Position numbers and translations under genes: made by a program. A stretch of 64,000 nt of DNA. Origin: Streptomyces griseus. GTDB lineage: Bacteria; Actinomycetota; Actinomycetes; Streptomycetales; Streptomycetaceae. This document shows positions 24,007-33,099 of this stretch, one piece after another. The number at the start of each line of letters is the position of its first letter. The stretch's first letter is position 1. Under the pieces are notes generated by a model. It saw only the letters and a program-made list of their open reading frames with translations, was not told where the DNA came from and did not search any database. The stretch is from positions 806,397 through 870,396 of the forward strand of contig NZ_MDKB01000001.1 of assembly GCF_001715295.1 (NCBI RefSeq), in the 5' to 3' direction.

Positions 24007-25047
24007 ATGACGGAACAGACCGAGCGCCCGCCCGCCGGTGCCGGCCCGGCACTCACCGGCCGTCCCGTCGACGCGCCCCGCCCGCTCGGTGAACTCCGAG
24101 CCTGGCCCCGCAGCTTCGCGGACCGGCTCACCGCCCCGCTCCCGGGTGTCAGGGGCATGACCCGCCTGGCCCGTGAGCGCGCCCTGCGGCCCAACACCGA
24201 AGGTCTCCGGGGCATCCACCGCCTGCCGTACGCCCCCGCCCCCCTGCCCGCCGCGGGCGAGGACACCCTGGCCGTCACCTGGGCCGGACACGCCAGCTGG
24301 ATCGTCCGTGCCGGTGGGCTCACCGTCCTCACCGACCCCGTCTGGTCGCGCCGCATCCTCGGCACCCCGGCCAGGATCACCCCGGTAGGCGTCGCCTGGG
24401 AGGAACTGCCCCCGGTGGACGCGGTCCTCATCAGCCACAACCACTACGACCACCTGGACGCCCCCACACTCCGCAGGCTTCCCCGGGACACCCCGTTGTT
24501 CGTCCCCGCCGGGGTCGGACGCTGGTGCCGGCGCCGCCGTTTCACCTGCGTCACCGAACTCGACTGGTGGGAGTCGGTGGAACTGGACGGCGTCCGGTTC
24601 GACTTCGTGCCCTCCCACCACTGGTCCAAACGCACCCTGCTGGACACCTGCCGCTCCCTGTGGGGCGGCTGGGTGATCGGCGACCGGTGGGGGCGGCGGA
24701 TCTACTTCGCCGGGGACACCGGCTACGGCCACTGGTTCCGGGAGATCGGCCACCGCTATCCCGGACTCGACCTCGCCATGCTCCCCATCGGGGCGTACGA
24801 GCCGCGCTGGTGGCTCTCGGACGTGCACACCGACCCCGAGGAAGCCGTGCAGGCCTACGAGGACCTGGGCGCCCGTGCGATGGCGCCGATGCACTGGGCG
24901 ACGTTCCTGCTGTCCGCCGAACCCGTCCTCGAACCCCTGACCCGGCTCCGAACCGCCTGGCGCCGGGCCGGTCACCCGCGCGGGAGCCTGTGGGACCTGC
25001 CGGTCGGCGGCTCCCGCGTCCTGGGCGCCCGAGAGCCTGTCGGGTGA
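24007..25047 (+). CDS. MBL-fold hydrolase, NAPE-PLD-like
   Basis: The 346-residue protein is a metallo-beta-lactamase-fold enzyme with HxHxDH at H144, H146, D148 and H149 (ISHNHYDHLD), a later GDTGYG aspartate and a late MHWATF histidine. The opening segment TWAGHASWIVRAGGLTVLTDPVWS and the overall length fit the N-acylphosphatidylethanolamine phospholipase D-like group, zinc phosphodiesterases. It lies 13 bp after the lysine-less aminotransferase-fold gene and is likely in the same transcript. It is cytoplasmic by lack of a signal peptide. Substrate unknown. Confidence 0.87.
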   Translation: MTEQTERPPAGAGPALTGRPVDAPRPLGELRAWPRSFADRLTAPLPGVRGMTRLARERALRPNTEGLRGIHRLPYAPAPLPAAGEDTLAVTWAGHASWIVRAGGLTVLTDPVWSRRILGTPARITPVGVAWEELPPVDAVLISHNHYDHLDAPTLRRLPRDTPLFVPAGVGRWCRRRRFTCVTELDWWESVELDGVRFDFVPSHHWSKRTLLDTCRSLWGGWVIGDRWGRRIYFAGDTGYGHWFREIGHRYPGLDLAMLPIGAYEPRWWLSDVHTDPEEAVQAYEDLGARAMAPMHWATFLLSAEPVLEPLTRLRTAWRRAGHPRGSLWDLPVGGSRVLGAREPVG

Positions 25048-25199
25048 CCCGCGAAGGAGCGGCCGCGCCCCGGTACGTACGCCCCCGCCTGGCGTAGGCC
25101 CGCGGCTCCGCCACGCGGGCTACCGGCGCCCGGGACCGCACCCGACGGACCGCGTCCGCCTCCCGCCCGCAGGCCGCCCGACGGGCCCGGGAGGCCGGA

Positions 25200-25820
25200 T
25201 CAGTGCGCGAAGCACGTCCGCAGACGCCGCCAGAGCGCGGGTGTCCCGCTGATCAGCAGCGCCAGGAGGACCGCCGCGACCACCCCCTGCCAGGGTTCCG
25301 GGAAGAGCGAACCGCCCAGGATCCCGATCAGCTGATACGTCGCCGCCCACGCCAGACACGCGGGCACGTCACCCTGGGCGAACCGCCGCAGAGGCATCCG
25401 GCCGAGGAGACAGGCCAGCATCACCGGTATCCGCCCGGCCGGCACGAGCCGGGACAGCACCAGCACCGCCGTGCCGTGTTCCTCCAGCTTGTGCCGCGCC
25501 TGCGCGAGACGGTCCGGAGCGGCCCGGCGGGTGATGGCCTGCAGCCACTTAGAGCCGTTCGTCGACCGCACCCCGCGCTGCCCCAGCCAGTACAGGCACA
25601 GGTCGCCGAGGAACGCGGCGCCCGAGGCCACCCCGAACTCCACGAGCAGGGCGAACGGTGACATCCGGTGGAGCGCCACCACGGCGGCCGAACTCACCAG
25701 CGCCCCCGTCGGTATCACCGGCACCAGGGAACCCAGTGCCACGAGCAGGAACAGCGACGGATAGCCCACGGCCTGCTGGGTCGACTCCGTCGGCAGTTGC
25801 CGTACCCACTCCTGTATCAC
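25200..25820 (-). CDS. DedA/VTT family membrane protein
   Basis: The 206-residue protein has four or five hydrophobic segments and the DedA hallmark LSRLVPAGRIPVMLACLLGRMPLRRF near residues 122-147, followed by AWAATYQLIGILGGSLF. DedA/VTT proteins scramble or flip undecaprenyl phosphate or phospholipids across the membrane and depend on the proton gradient. It starts at an ATG that overlaps the stop of the upstream MBL gene by 4 bp, so the two are co-translated. It is convergent with the NAPE-PLD-like gene, with about 150 bp of GC-rich spacer holding only a weak hairpin. Confidence 0.83.
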   Translation of the reverse strand: MIQEWVRQLPTESTQQAVGYPSLFLLVALGSLVPVIPTGALVSSAAVVALHRMSPFALLVEFGVASGAAFLGDLCLYWLGQRGVRSTNGSKWLQAITRRAAPDRLAQARHKLEEHGTAVLVLSRLVPAGRIPVMLACLLGRMPLRRFAQGDVPACLAWAATYQLIGILGGSLFPEPWQGVVAAVLLALLISGTPALWRRLRTCFAH

Positions 25821-26593
25821 CTACGGGCCTCCGGTCTCACCTGTTCGCCGTGGCCCAGCAGGTGGACCGCCACCTCCGGTGCCACCCGCGCCGCGTGCCG
25901 GACGAACTCGTCGCCCGGCGCATGGAACTCGTGCGGCCGGACCGCGTCCATCCCGATCGGCCAGTACGTGCCGTAGTGCACCGGCACCGCCGAGCGCGGG
26001 GCCAGCAGCGCCAGCACCCGGGCGGCGCGCGCCGCGTCCAGATGGTGGTGGCCCAGGTACGGGCCCCAGCCGCCGACCGGGAGCAGGGCCACGTCCACCG
26101 GCCCGACCGCCTCGGCCATGCCGTCGAACAGCCCGGTGTCCCCGGCGAAGTACGTGCGCGTCCCGCCCTCGACCACGTACCCCAGGGCGGGGACCCGGTG
26201 GGGGCCCACAGGGAGGCGCCGGCCGTCGTGCAGGGCCGTGACGGCCCGGACCAGCACCCCGCCGACGCGCACCTCGTCGCCCGGGCCGACCTCGGCGATC
26301 CTCAGCCCCCGCACCCGGCGCAGCACCCGCAGGCCCGGTACCGCCCCGGGCGCGCCCCTGGGCACGATCAGCAGGCTGCCGGGAGCGAGACGGGCCAGGG
26401 AGGGCAGATGCAGGTGGTCGGAGTGGAGATGGGAGATCAGGACGGCGTCGGCGACCGCGGCCTCGGGAGGTGGCACGTCGCCCCTGCGGCGGCGCAGATG
26501 CGCGAACCGCCTCACGAACAGCGGGTCTGTCAGGAGTCTGGTCCCGGAGTCCTCGATCGTGCAGGTGGCATGGCCCCACCACGTGACCTCCAC
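25817..26593 (-). CDS. MBL-fold metallo-hydrolase (UlaG-like)
   Basis: The 258-residue protein has the metal motif HxHxDH at H55, H57, D59 and H60 (ISHLHSDHLH), an upstream WWGHATCTIEDSGTRLLTDP segment, and YFAGDTGLFDG with the bridging aspartate. It resembles UlaG/YtnP-like hydrolases that act on lactones or phosphate esters. It is first of a two-gene operon with the DedA gene (4-bp overlap). A link to lipid-phosphate chemistry is suggested by that partner and by the second MBL gene nearby, but this is inference. Confidence 0.86.
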   Translation of the reverse strand: MEVTWWGHATCTIEDSGTRLLTDPLFVRRFAHLRRRRGDVPPPEAAVADAVLISHLHSDHLHLPSLARLAPGSLLIVPRGAPGAVPGLRVLRRVRGLRIAEVGPGDEVRVGGVLVRAVTALHDGRRLPVGPHRVPALGYVVEGGTRTYFAGDTGLFDGMAEAVGPVDVALLPVGGWGPYLGHHHLDAARAARVLALLAPRSAVPVHYGTYWPIGMDAVRPHEFHAPGDEFVRHAARVAPEVAVHLLGHGEQVRPEARR

Positions 26594-26772
26594 GGTCCCG
26601 CCTCCTCGCCCGTTCCGCCGCCGTCACCCGTACGCGTACGAGCGTAGGTGCTCCGCGCCCCCGGCACGCCGGTGCACTCCTTTCCGCCGGTTCCGGTGCG
26701 GGCACGCGTGGTCACGGAGGGCTATCGGCCCGGTATCGTCGGGCCCAGTGTCCGAACGCGGGGGGAGGGGCC

Positions 26773-27195
26773 ATGGGGGACGTCGACGTCGACGGCGGCG
26801 TACGGGTGGCGGCCATCGCCAGTCTCACACCGCTGGAGGAGCTCGACGAGGACCCCTTCCTCGTCGACACCCGCGGCCAGCACGCCATGTGCGCACGCTG
26901 GGCCGCCGACCGGGGGTACGTGGTCACCCGGCAGTTGCGCGTCTACGCCCTGCGCACCGACCACCACGCCCTGTGGGCCGACGTCGACGAGGGAGAGGTC
27001 GAGCTCTTCCTGGCGCCCAACGACCGGGTGCTCGCCCGGGCCCTCCTCTCCGCGGCGGACTTCGCGGCGGAGTGCGAGCGGCGCGGCGTACGGCTGGAGC
27101 TCGCCGGGCTCGAGGAGCCCGCCTACACCGCGCGCGACAAGGCGGGTGTCCACCGCAGGCTGTCCATGCCCACCGCGGGGTACGACGGTTCCTGA
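26773..27195 (+). CDS. Small protein resembling a degenerate serine-recombinase N-domain
   Basis: This 140-residue protein has no firm family assignment. Its layout resembles the catalytic domain of serine recombinases: a first strand VRVAAIASLTP, then RGQHAMCARWAADRGYVVTRQ (compare the Q-x-x-x-C-x-x-W-A-x-x-x-G-x-x-V pattern), WADVDEGEVELFLAPNDRVLAR (compare D-R-L-x-R), and AAECERRGVRLELAG. A serine is present in the first loop, but the arginine that normally precedes it is absent. There is no DNA-binding tail. It may be a domesticated, inactive remnant. A GGGGGAGGGG site precedes the ATG. Single gene between divergent and parallel neighbours. Confidence 0.55.
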   Translation: MGDVDVDGGVRVAAIASLTPLEELDEDPFLVDTRGQHAMCARWAADRGYVVTRQLRVYALRTDHHALWADVDEGEVELFLAPNDRVLARALLSAADFAAECERRGVRLELAGLEEPAYTARDKAGVHRRLSMPTAGYDGS

Positions 27196-27278
27196 CCCCC
27201 GCCGGGCGCCGGGGGCGGCTGTGACAGGGTGGACGCGGGCCCACGACGACACCCGGGCCCGGACGTGAGGTGGACGGC

Positions 27279-29603
27279 GTGGTTGACGGGCGATGGCGTA
27301 CGGCGGGAAGGACCCTCCTGCGCGTGGTCGCGGTGTGGGCGGTCTCCACGCTCACGATGCTGGCGCTCGCCGGGATCCTGCCCGACTTCCAGCTCCAGTC
27401 CGACGACGGTGACAGCGTCACGAGGACCGCGTTCACCGCGGCCTGGGGAGCGGGCGCCTTCGGTCTGCTCTCCGCAGTGGTGTGGCCCGTCCTCGTCAGG
27501 GCGCTGCTCGTCGTCCCCGCCCTGGTCCTCGGCGCCCTCGTCTTCTTCCTCAACGGTTCCCTGCTGCTGATAGCGCTGCGGCTCATCCCGGACGGACGCG
27601 GGGCCGCCGGCCCGGAGAACGCCGTCGTCGTGGCGGCCGTCATGTCCGCCGTCGCCTCGGCCACCTCCACCGCCCTCGCGGTCCGCGACGACGACGCCTA
27701 CCGGCGGAGGCTCTCCCGCCTGGCAGACCGCCGCCGCCGGCGCGAGGGGACACCGGGAACCGCGGACGGCGGGCGCGGCGGACCGCCCGGAATCGTGTTC
27801 GTGCAGCTCGACGGCGTGGGTCACGACGTCCTCGTGCGGGCGGCCGAAGCCGGCATCATGCCGACCGTGGCGGCCCGGCTGTCCGACGGGGCGGGCCACC
27901 GGCTCACGCCGTGGACCACCGACTGGTCCAGCCAGACCGGCGCCAGTCAGCTCGGCATCCTGCACGGCACCACCTTCGACGTGCCCGCCTTCCGCTGGTA
28001 CGAGAAGGAGACCGGCACCCTGATGGTCTCCAGCAGGCCGGCCAGCGCGCTGGAACTCCAGCGCCGGGCCGTCGCCCGCACCCACGACGGCGGCCTGCTC
28101 ACCATGGACGGGGCGAGCCGGGGCAACCTCTTCAGCGGCGGCGCCGACCAGCTCGCCCTCGTCCTGTCGATGGCCGCCCGGCGCGGCAAGGGGCGGCGCT
28201 CGCGCGCCGGGTACTTCGCCTACTTCTCCGACCCGGCCAACGCCGTCCGCACGGCCGTGTCGTTCGTCGCCGAGGTGATCCGCGAGATCGGCCAGTCCAC
28301 CGCGGCCCGGGCGAGGAGGGTGTCACCCCGGGTCAAACGCGGCGGGCTGTACCCCTTCATCAGGGCCTTCGCGACCGTCGTCGAACGTGACGTGGTGGTC
28401 TCCGCGGTGATCGGCGACATGTTCGCGGGGCGCACGGCTGTCTACGCCGACCTCGTGGCCTACGACGAGGTCGCGCACCACTCCGGCCCCCACAGCAGGG
28501 ACGCCGAGAAGGTCCTGCGGCGCCTGGACCGCTCGCTGGGCCTCATCACGAAGGTCGCCGACCACACTCCCCGTACCTACCGGATCGTGCTGCTCTCCGA
28601 CCACGGGCAGAGCCCGGGGGAGACCTTCGCCGGGCGCTACGGGCTCACCCTCGAGGACCTCGTACGGGCGGGCTGCGGGCTGCCCGTACCCCGCAGGGCA
28701 CAGCGCACCCGCAGCGCCTCCGAGGCACGGGACGCCGTGCGGATCGCCCTGCACCGGCCCGTCGGCGACCGGGAGGCGGAACACCCCGCCACGCCGTCGG
28801 ACCCGGTGGTGCTGGCCTCGGGCAACCTCGGGCTGCTGTCCTTCCCGGACATCGCGGGACGGGCCTCGCGCGAGGAGCTCGACCGCCGCCACCCCGCGCT
28901 GCTCAGCACCCTCGCCGGCCACCCGGGCATCGGCTTCCTGCTCGTGGGCAGCGAGCGGCACGGTTCCGTGGTGCTGGGGCGCGGCACCGAGGTCCCGGTG
29001 TCGGAACTGCGGGACGGGGAGGGCCCGCTCGCCGGCTACGGGCCGGGGGCGGCCGAGGCCGTGCGGCGCACCGACGGCTTCCCGCACGTCGCCGACGTCA
29101 TGGTCAATTCGATGTACGACCCCGACACCGGATGCGTGCACGCCTTCGAGGAGCAGATCGGTTCGCACGGGGGGCTCGGGGGCGCGCAGTCCCGGCCCTT
29201 CCTGCTGTCGCCGCGCACGCTGACGGACCCGCTGGACGCCGTGGCTGCGGATGCCGCGTCCGGGACGCCGGCATCGGCCGGGCTGGTGGGTGCCGAGAGC
29301 GTGCACCGGGTGCTGGCGCGCTGGCTACGGGAGCTCTCCGGGCCCCAGGTACCGCTGCTGACCGAGGGCTACGGGAGCGCCGGGCCGGCGGACGAGCCCT
29401 TTCCGGGCGTTGCCGGGGGCAGTACCGGGCGGGAGGGCGCGGTGGCGCCGGGGGAGGACGCGCCGCCGGAGGGTGCTGTTCCGCCGGGCATGGGAGACGC
29501 CGCTCCGGGTGCGGGCGGCGCGGTGCCGTCGCCGGGCGGGAGCGATGCGGTGCCGGGTCAGGGTGCGGGTGCGGGCGGCGTCGGGCCGGGTGCCCGCGGC
29601 TGA
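27279..29603 (+). CDS. Membrane-anchored alkaline phosphatase-superfamily protein with holin-like N-terminus
   Basis: The 774-residue protein starts with about four membrane helices (residues 10-140) resembling the phage holin superfamily IV-like domain. A cytoplasmic or external catalytic region follows, with VFVQLDGVGHDVL (first metal-binding aspartate), MPTVAARL, SSQTGASQLGILHG (candidate nucleophile loop), YDEVAHHSGPHS and LLSDHGQSPG (metal-binding D-H). This is the alkaline phosphatase/phosphodiesterase fold. The last 80 residues are Gly/Pro/Ala-rich and low complexity. The GTG at 27279 has GAGG at good spacing; an alternative GTG lies at 27270. It likely cleaves a phosphate ester at the membrane; substrate unknown. 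It is convergent with the LacI gene, only 11 bp apart. Confidence 0.83.
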   Translation: MVDGRWRTAGRTLLRVVAVWAVSTLTMLALAGILPDFQLQSDDGDSVTRTAFTAAWGAGAFGLLSAVVWPVLVRALLVVPALVLGALVFFLNGSLLLIALRLIPDGRGAAGPENAVVVAAVMSAVASATSTALAVRDDDAYRRRLSRLADRRRRREGTPGTADGGRGGPPGIVFVQLDGVGHDVLVRAAEAGIMPTVAARLSDGAGHRLTPWTTDWSSQTGASQLGILHGTTFDVPAFRWYEKETGTLMVSSRPASALELQRRAVARTHDGGLLTMDGASRGNLFSGGADQLALVLSMAARRGKGRRSRAGYFAYFSDPANAVRTAVSFVAEVIREIGQSTAARARRVSPRVKRGGLYPFIRAFATVVERDVVVSAVIGDMFAGRTAVYADLVAYDEVAHHSGPHSRDAEKVLRRLDRSLGLITKVADHTPRTYRIVLLSDHGQSPGETFAGRYGLTLEDLVRAGCGLPVPRRAQRTRSASEARDAVRIALHRPVGDREAEHPATPSDPVVLASGNLGLLSFPDIAGRASREELDRRHPALLSTLAGHPGIGFLLVGSERHGSVVLGRGTEVPVSELRDGEGPLAGYGPGAAEAVRRTDGFPHVADVMVNSMYDPDTGCVHAFEEQIGSHGGLGGAQSRPFLLSPRTLTDPLDAVAADAASGTPASAGLVGAESVHRVLARWLRELSGPQVPLLTEGYGSAGPADEPFPGVAGGSTGREGAVAPGEDAPPEGAVPPGMGDAAPGAGGAVPSPGGSDAVPGQGAGAGGVGPGARG

Positions 29604-29614
29604 GGGGCGACGCC

Positions 29615-30667
29615 TCATGCGGACGCGCGCCGCACCAGGGTCGGCGGGAAGACGGCGGACCGCGCGGGTCCGCCCGGTCCGCCGATCTGCTCCAGGAGGA
29701 GTCGGGCCATCTCCGCAGCCATCTCCTCCACGGGCTGCCGCACGGTCGTCAGGGGAGGATCACAGGCCACCGCCGCACTGCTGTCGTCGAAGCCGACGAC
29801 AGCAACGTCCGAGGGCACCTCCCGGCCTGCCCGCAGCAGGACGGGCAGGGCTCCCAGCGCCATCAGGTCCGAGGCGACGAACACCGCGTCCAGGTCCGGC
29901 CGTTCCCGCAGCAGGTGCCGCATCGCCGAGGCCCCGCCCGCCTGGGTGAAGTCGCCCTCCGCGGTCACCACGTCCCGGACGCCGTGCCCGGTCAGCGCGT
30001 CCAGGAAGCCGGTCAGCCGTGCCCGCCCCGCAGGAACGTCCTGCGGCCCCGCGACCGTGCCGAAGCGGCGGCGCCCCAGGGAGACCAGATGGTCGGCGGC
30101 GAGCCGCGCCCCCGCACGCTGGTCGGCCTCCACACAGGTCAGCGGCGTGGGATCCCGCGGCCGGGCGGCCAGCACCGCCGGCAGCCGGGTCTCCCGGAGG
30201 AGGCCGGGCAACGGGTCCTCACCGTGCGACGAGATCAGCACCACCCCGTCGACGTGCCCCTGGCGCAGGTAGGAGAGCAGCTGGTTGCGGGAGGCCTCGT
30301 CGTCGGCCAGCATCAACACCATCTGGACGCCGGCCGGGCGCAGCACGTCGAGCAGTCCCGCGACCACGCGGCCGAAGTGCGGGTCGGAGAACATCCGGCC
30401 GACGAACGGCTCGGTTTCCGGGCGCCGTTCACGCTCGGACACCACGAGCGCGATCGAGTCGGTCCGCCGGGTCACCAGCGAGCGGGCCGCCCGGTTGGGG
30501 ACGTAGCCCGTGGTGGCGACCGCCTCCTCCACGACCCGGCGCAGGGCCGGATCGACCGTCGGCGCGCCATTGATCACCCGGGAGACCGTGGCGCGGGAGA
30601 CGCCCGCCACCGCGGCCACGTCCTCCAGGGTCGCCGGGCGCAGGGGCGGCGGCACGTCGACAGGCAT
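29615..30667 (-). CDS. LacI family transcriptional regulator
   Basis: The 350-residue protein has a LacI helix-turn-helix and hinge at residues 10-65 ([37 protein letters not shown]), then a periplasmic-binding-like sugar-sensing domain ([56 protein letters not shown]). No sugar operon adjoins it, so its target is unclear; the ATG faces the DNA ligase gene across 139 bp. A TATAAA sequence lies near its start. It overlaps nothing. Confidence 0.9.
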   Translation of the reverse strand: MPVDVPPPLRPATLEDVAAVAGVSRATVSRVINGAPTVDPALRRVVEEAVATTGYVPNRAARSLVTRRTDSIALVVSERERRPETEPFVGRMFSDPHFGRVVAGLLDVLRPAGVQMVLMLADDEASRNQLLSYLRQGHVDGVVLISSHGEDPLPGLLRETRLPAVLAARPRDPTPLTCVEADQRAGARLAADHLVSLGRRRFGTVAGPQDVPAGRARLTGFLDALTGHGVRDVVTAEGDFTQAGGASAMRHLLRERPDLDAVFVASDLMALGALPVLLRAGREVPSDVAVVGFDDSSAAVACDPPLTTVRQPVEEMAAEMARLLLEQIGGPGGPARSAVFPPTLVRRASA

Positions 30668-30720
30668 GGAGTCTTTATACCGGTGCTCCGCGAGGTGCGT
30701 GGAAGGTTCCGGCACGTCAG

Positions 30721-30776
30721 CGCCCTGCCCTCCGGCCGGCGCCGGCGCCGGCCGGAGGCGTGCGGGGCAGGGGGCG
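30721..30776. promoter_or_regulatory. Large GC palindrome in the ligase leader
   Basis: A perfect 30-bp palindrome at 30729-30758 (half-site CCTCCGGCCGGCGCC) is flanked by further pairing arms CGCCCTGC on the left and GCAGGG with GGCG on the right. It lies between the divergent LacI and ligase start codons, 30 nt before the latter. It could be a terminator-like leader hairpin or a protein site. Confidence 0.5.
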
Positions 30777-30806
30777 TTGTCAGTGGTGGGCGGCAGGATG
30801 GTCGCC

Positions 30807-32909
30807 ATGACGACGAACTCAGCTGTTGTGCTCGCCGACGCCGCCGCCTACGCCGCCGCGGTGGACCAGGCGACGCAGGCCGCCGCCGCGTACTACGCCA
30901 CGGGCGAGAGCACCCTCGACGACGACGCGTACGACCGGCTGGCGCGGGCCATCGCCGCCTACGAGCAGGAGCACCCCCAGGACACGCTGGCCGCCTCCCC
31001 GACGGGGAAGGTCGCGGGCGGGGCCGCGGTGGGGGACGTGCCGCACACGGTGCCGATGCTGTCGCTGGACAACGTCTTCTCCGCCGAGCAGTTCGTCACC
31101 TGGACCGCCTCCGTCGAGCGCCGGATCGGCAGACCCGTCACGATCTGGAGCGTGGAGCCCAAGCTCGACGGTCTGGCCGTCGCCGCGCGCTACCGCCGGG
31201 GGCGCCTCGAACAGCTGATCACCCGCGGTGACGGGACGGCCGGGGAGGACGTCTCGCACGCCATCGGTACGGTGACGGGACTTCCCGGGCAGCTGAGCAT
31301 TCCGGCCACCCTGGAGGTGCGCGGCGAGATTCTCATGACCGACGAGCAGTTCGAGCAGGCCAACACGGTGCGTACGCAGCACGGCGGCGCCCCCTTCGCC
31401 AACCCGCGCAACGGTGCGGCGGGCACCCTGCGCGCCAAGGACCGGCCCTACCGCGTCGAGATGACCTTCTTCGCCTACGGTGCCCTCGCCCTGCCCGATT
31501 CCGGCGAGCTGACCGCCACCCTGGCCGAACTCCCGCACAGCGAGGCCCTGGAGTACGTCGCCGGGCTCGGTGTCCACACCGCGGCGGACACCGCTGTGGC
31601 GCCGCGCACCGTCTCCACGGCCGAGGAGGTGCAGGCCCGTGTCGAGGAGATCGCCGCGTTGCGCGCCTCGCTGCCCTTCGGGATCGACGGCATCGTGATC
31701 AAGGCGGACCTCGCGGCCGACCAGGCCGACGCGGGTTCCGGCACACGGGCACCCCGCTGGGCCATCGCGTACAAACTCCCGGCCGTGGAGAAGGTCACCC
31801 GGCTCCTGGACGTCGAGTGGAACGTCGGCAGGACGGGCATCATCGCACCGCGCGCCGTGCTGGAGCCCGTGGAGATAGACGGATCCACCGTCGGTTACGC
31901 GACGCTGCACAACCCGGCCGACATCACGCGCCGCGATCTGCGCCTGGGCGACCAGGTGATGGTCTACAAGGCGGGCGACATCATCCCCCGTATCGAGGCG
32001 CCCGTCGTGCACCTGCGGACCGGGGCCGAGAAGCCGATCGAGTTCCCGGAGTCCTGCCCCCGGTGCGGCTCGGAGATCGACACGAGCGAGCAGCGCTGGC
32101 GCTGCACCCGGGGCCGCGACTGCCGCCTGGTCGCCTCCGTCTCGTATGCTGCGGGCCGCGACCAGCTGGACATCGAGGGCCTCGGCGGCACCAGGGTCGT
32201 CCAACTCGTCGAGGCGGGCCTCGTCCGGGACTTCGCCGACCTCTTCACCCTGGAGCGGGAGCAGTTGCTCTCCCTGGAGCGGATGGGGGAGACCTCCACA
32301 GACAACCTGCTCGCGGCCATCCGGACGGCCCGCGAGCGCCCGCTCTCCCGCGTCTTCTGCGCCCTCGGCGTACGCGGCACCGGACGGTCCATGTCACGGC
32401 GTATCGCCCGCTACTTCGCGACGATGGACCGGATCGTCGCCGCTGACACCGAGACGCTGCAGCAGGTCGACGGCATCGGCAAGGAGAAGGCGGCGGGGGT
32501 CGTCACGGAGCTGGCCGAACTGGCCCCGCTGATCGCCAAGCTGGTGGCGGCCGGGGTCAACATGACGGAGCCCGGTGCCACTCCGCCGCCGGTGGCCGGG
32601 GCCGAGCGCGAGGACGGCGAGGACACCGCCGGGGAGCGGACGGCAGGGCTGCCCCTGGACGGCATGACCGTGGTCGTCACCGGCGCCATGACCGGCGCCC
32701 TGGAGAAGCTTTCGCGCAACGAGATGAACGAACTCATCGAGCGCGCCGGCGGGAAGGCCTCCTCCAGCGTCTCCAAGCGCACGAGTCTGCTGGTCGCCGG
32801 GGAGAAGGCCGGATCCAAGCGGACCAAGGCCGAGGACCTGGGCGTCACGATCACCGCGCCGGACGCGTTCGCGGAGCTGATCTCCGCCTACCTGACTCCC
32901 CAGGTGTGA
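30807..32909 (+). CDS. ligA: NAD-dependent DNA ligase
   Basis: The 700-residue protein has the full LigA architecture. An N-terminal Ia-like domain is followed by the adenylation domain with the nucleophile K119 in EPKLDGLA and [10 protein letters not shown]. Then come an OB fold, a four-cysteine zinc finger (CPRCG...RCTRGRDC), helix-hairpin-helix motifs and a C-terminal BRCT domain (about 615-695, VVVTGAMTG). It seals nicks using NAD. The start may be ATG 30807 or ATG 30798. Several usual positions are altered (for example [21 protein letters not shown]), and the gene has no gatC/gatA or mnmA neighbours, so it may be a second ligase rather than the essential housekeeping copy. Confidence 0.88.
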   Translation: MTTNSAVVLADAAAYAAAVDQATQAAAAYYATGESTLDDDAYDRLARAIAAYEQEHPQDTLAASPTGKVAGGAAVGDVPHTVPMLSLDNVFSAEQFVTWTASVERRIGRPVTIWSVEPKLDGLAVAARYRRGRLEQLITRGDGTAGEDVSHAIGTVTGLPGQLSIPATLEVRGEILMTDEQFEQANTVRTQHGGAPFANPRNGAAGTLRAKDRPYRVEMTFFAYGALALPDSGELTATLAELPHSEALEYVAGLGVHTAADTAVAPRTVSTAEEVQARVEEIAALRASLPFGIDGIVIKADLAADQADAGSGTRAPRWAIAYKLPAVEKVTRLLDVEWNVGRTGIIAPRAVLEPVEIDGSTVGYATLHNPADITRRDLRLGDQVMVYKAGDIIPRIEAPVVHLRTGAEKPIEFPESCPRCGSEIDTSEQRWRCTRGRDCRLVASVSYAAGRDQLDIEGLGGTRVVQLVEAGLVRDFADLFTLEREQLLSLERMGETSTDNLLAAIRTARERPLSRVFCALGVRGTGRSMSRRIARYFATMDRIVAADTETLQQVDGIGKEKAAGVVTELAELAPLIAKLVAAGVNMTEPGATPPPVAGAEREDGEDTAGERTAGLPLDGMTVVVTGAMTGALEKLSRNEMNELIERAGGKASSSVSKRTSLLVAGEKAGSKRTKAEDLGVTITAPDAFAELISAYLTPQV

Positions 32910-33001
32910 CCGGGACGGGCGGCCGGGGGGTGAGGGGCAGCGAAGAACCGGCCGGCGCCACGCCGGGACCGAACCTTGGAATCGTCGAGGGAGTGGCTTT
33001 C

Positions 33002-33021
33002 CTATGCCCGATATTGCATAG
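33002..33021. promoter_or_regulatory. AT-rich inverted repeat upstream of the MreB-like gene
   Basis: CTATGC and GCATAG form a perfect inverted repeat around CCGATATT. The stretch is unusually AT-rich for this chromosome and lies 78 nt before the chosen MreB-like start, a good position for an operator or promoter. Confidence 0.45.
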
Positions 33022-33099
33022 TGAGGGTTCGGTCATGCCTCGCTATCAGCGGGTCATTGAGTGGTGAACGGCCGCGACGGCGGGCCGGGGCGAGGGGCT

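Noticed and set aside
27279..29603. A phage origin suggested by the holin-like segment
   Set aside because: No other phage genes are near; this holin-like segment is common in chromosomal actinobacterial proteins.
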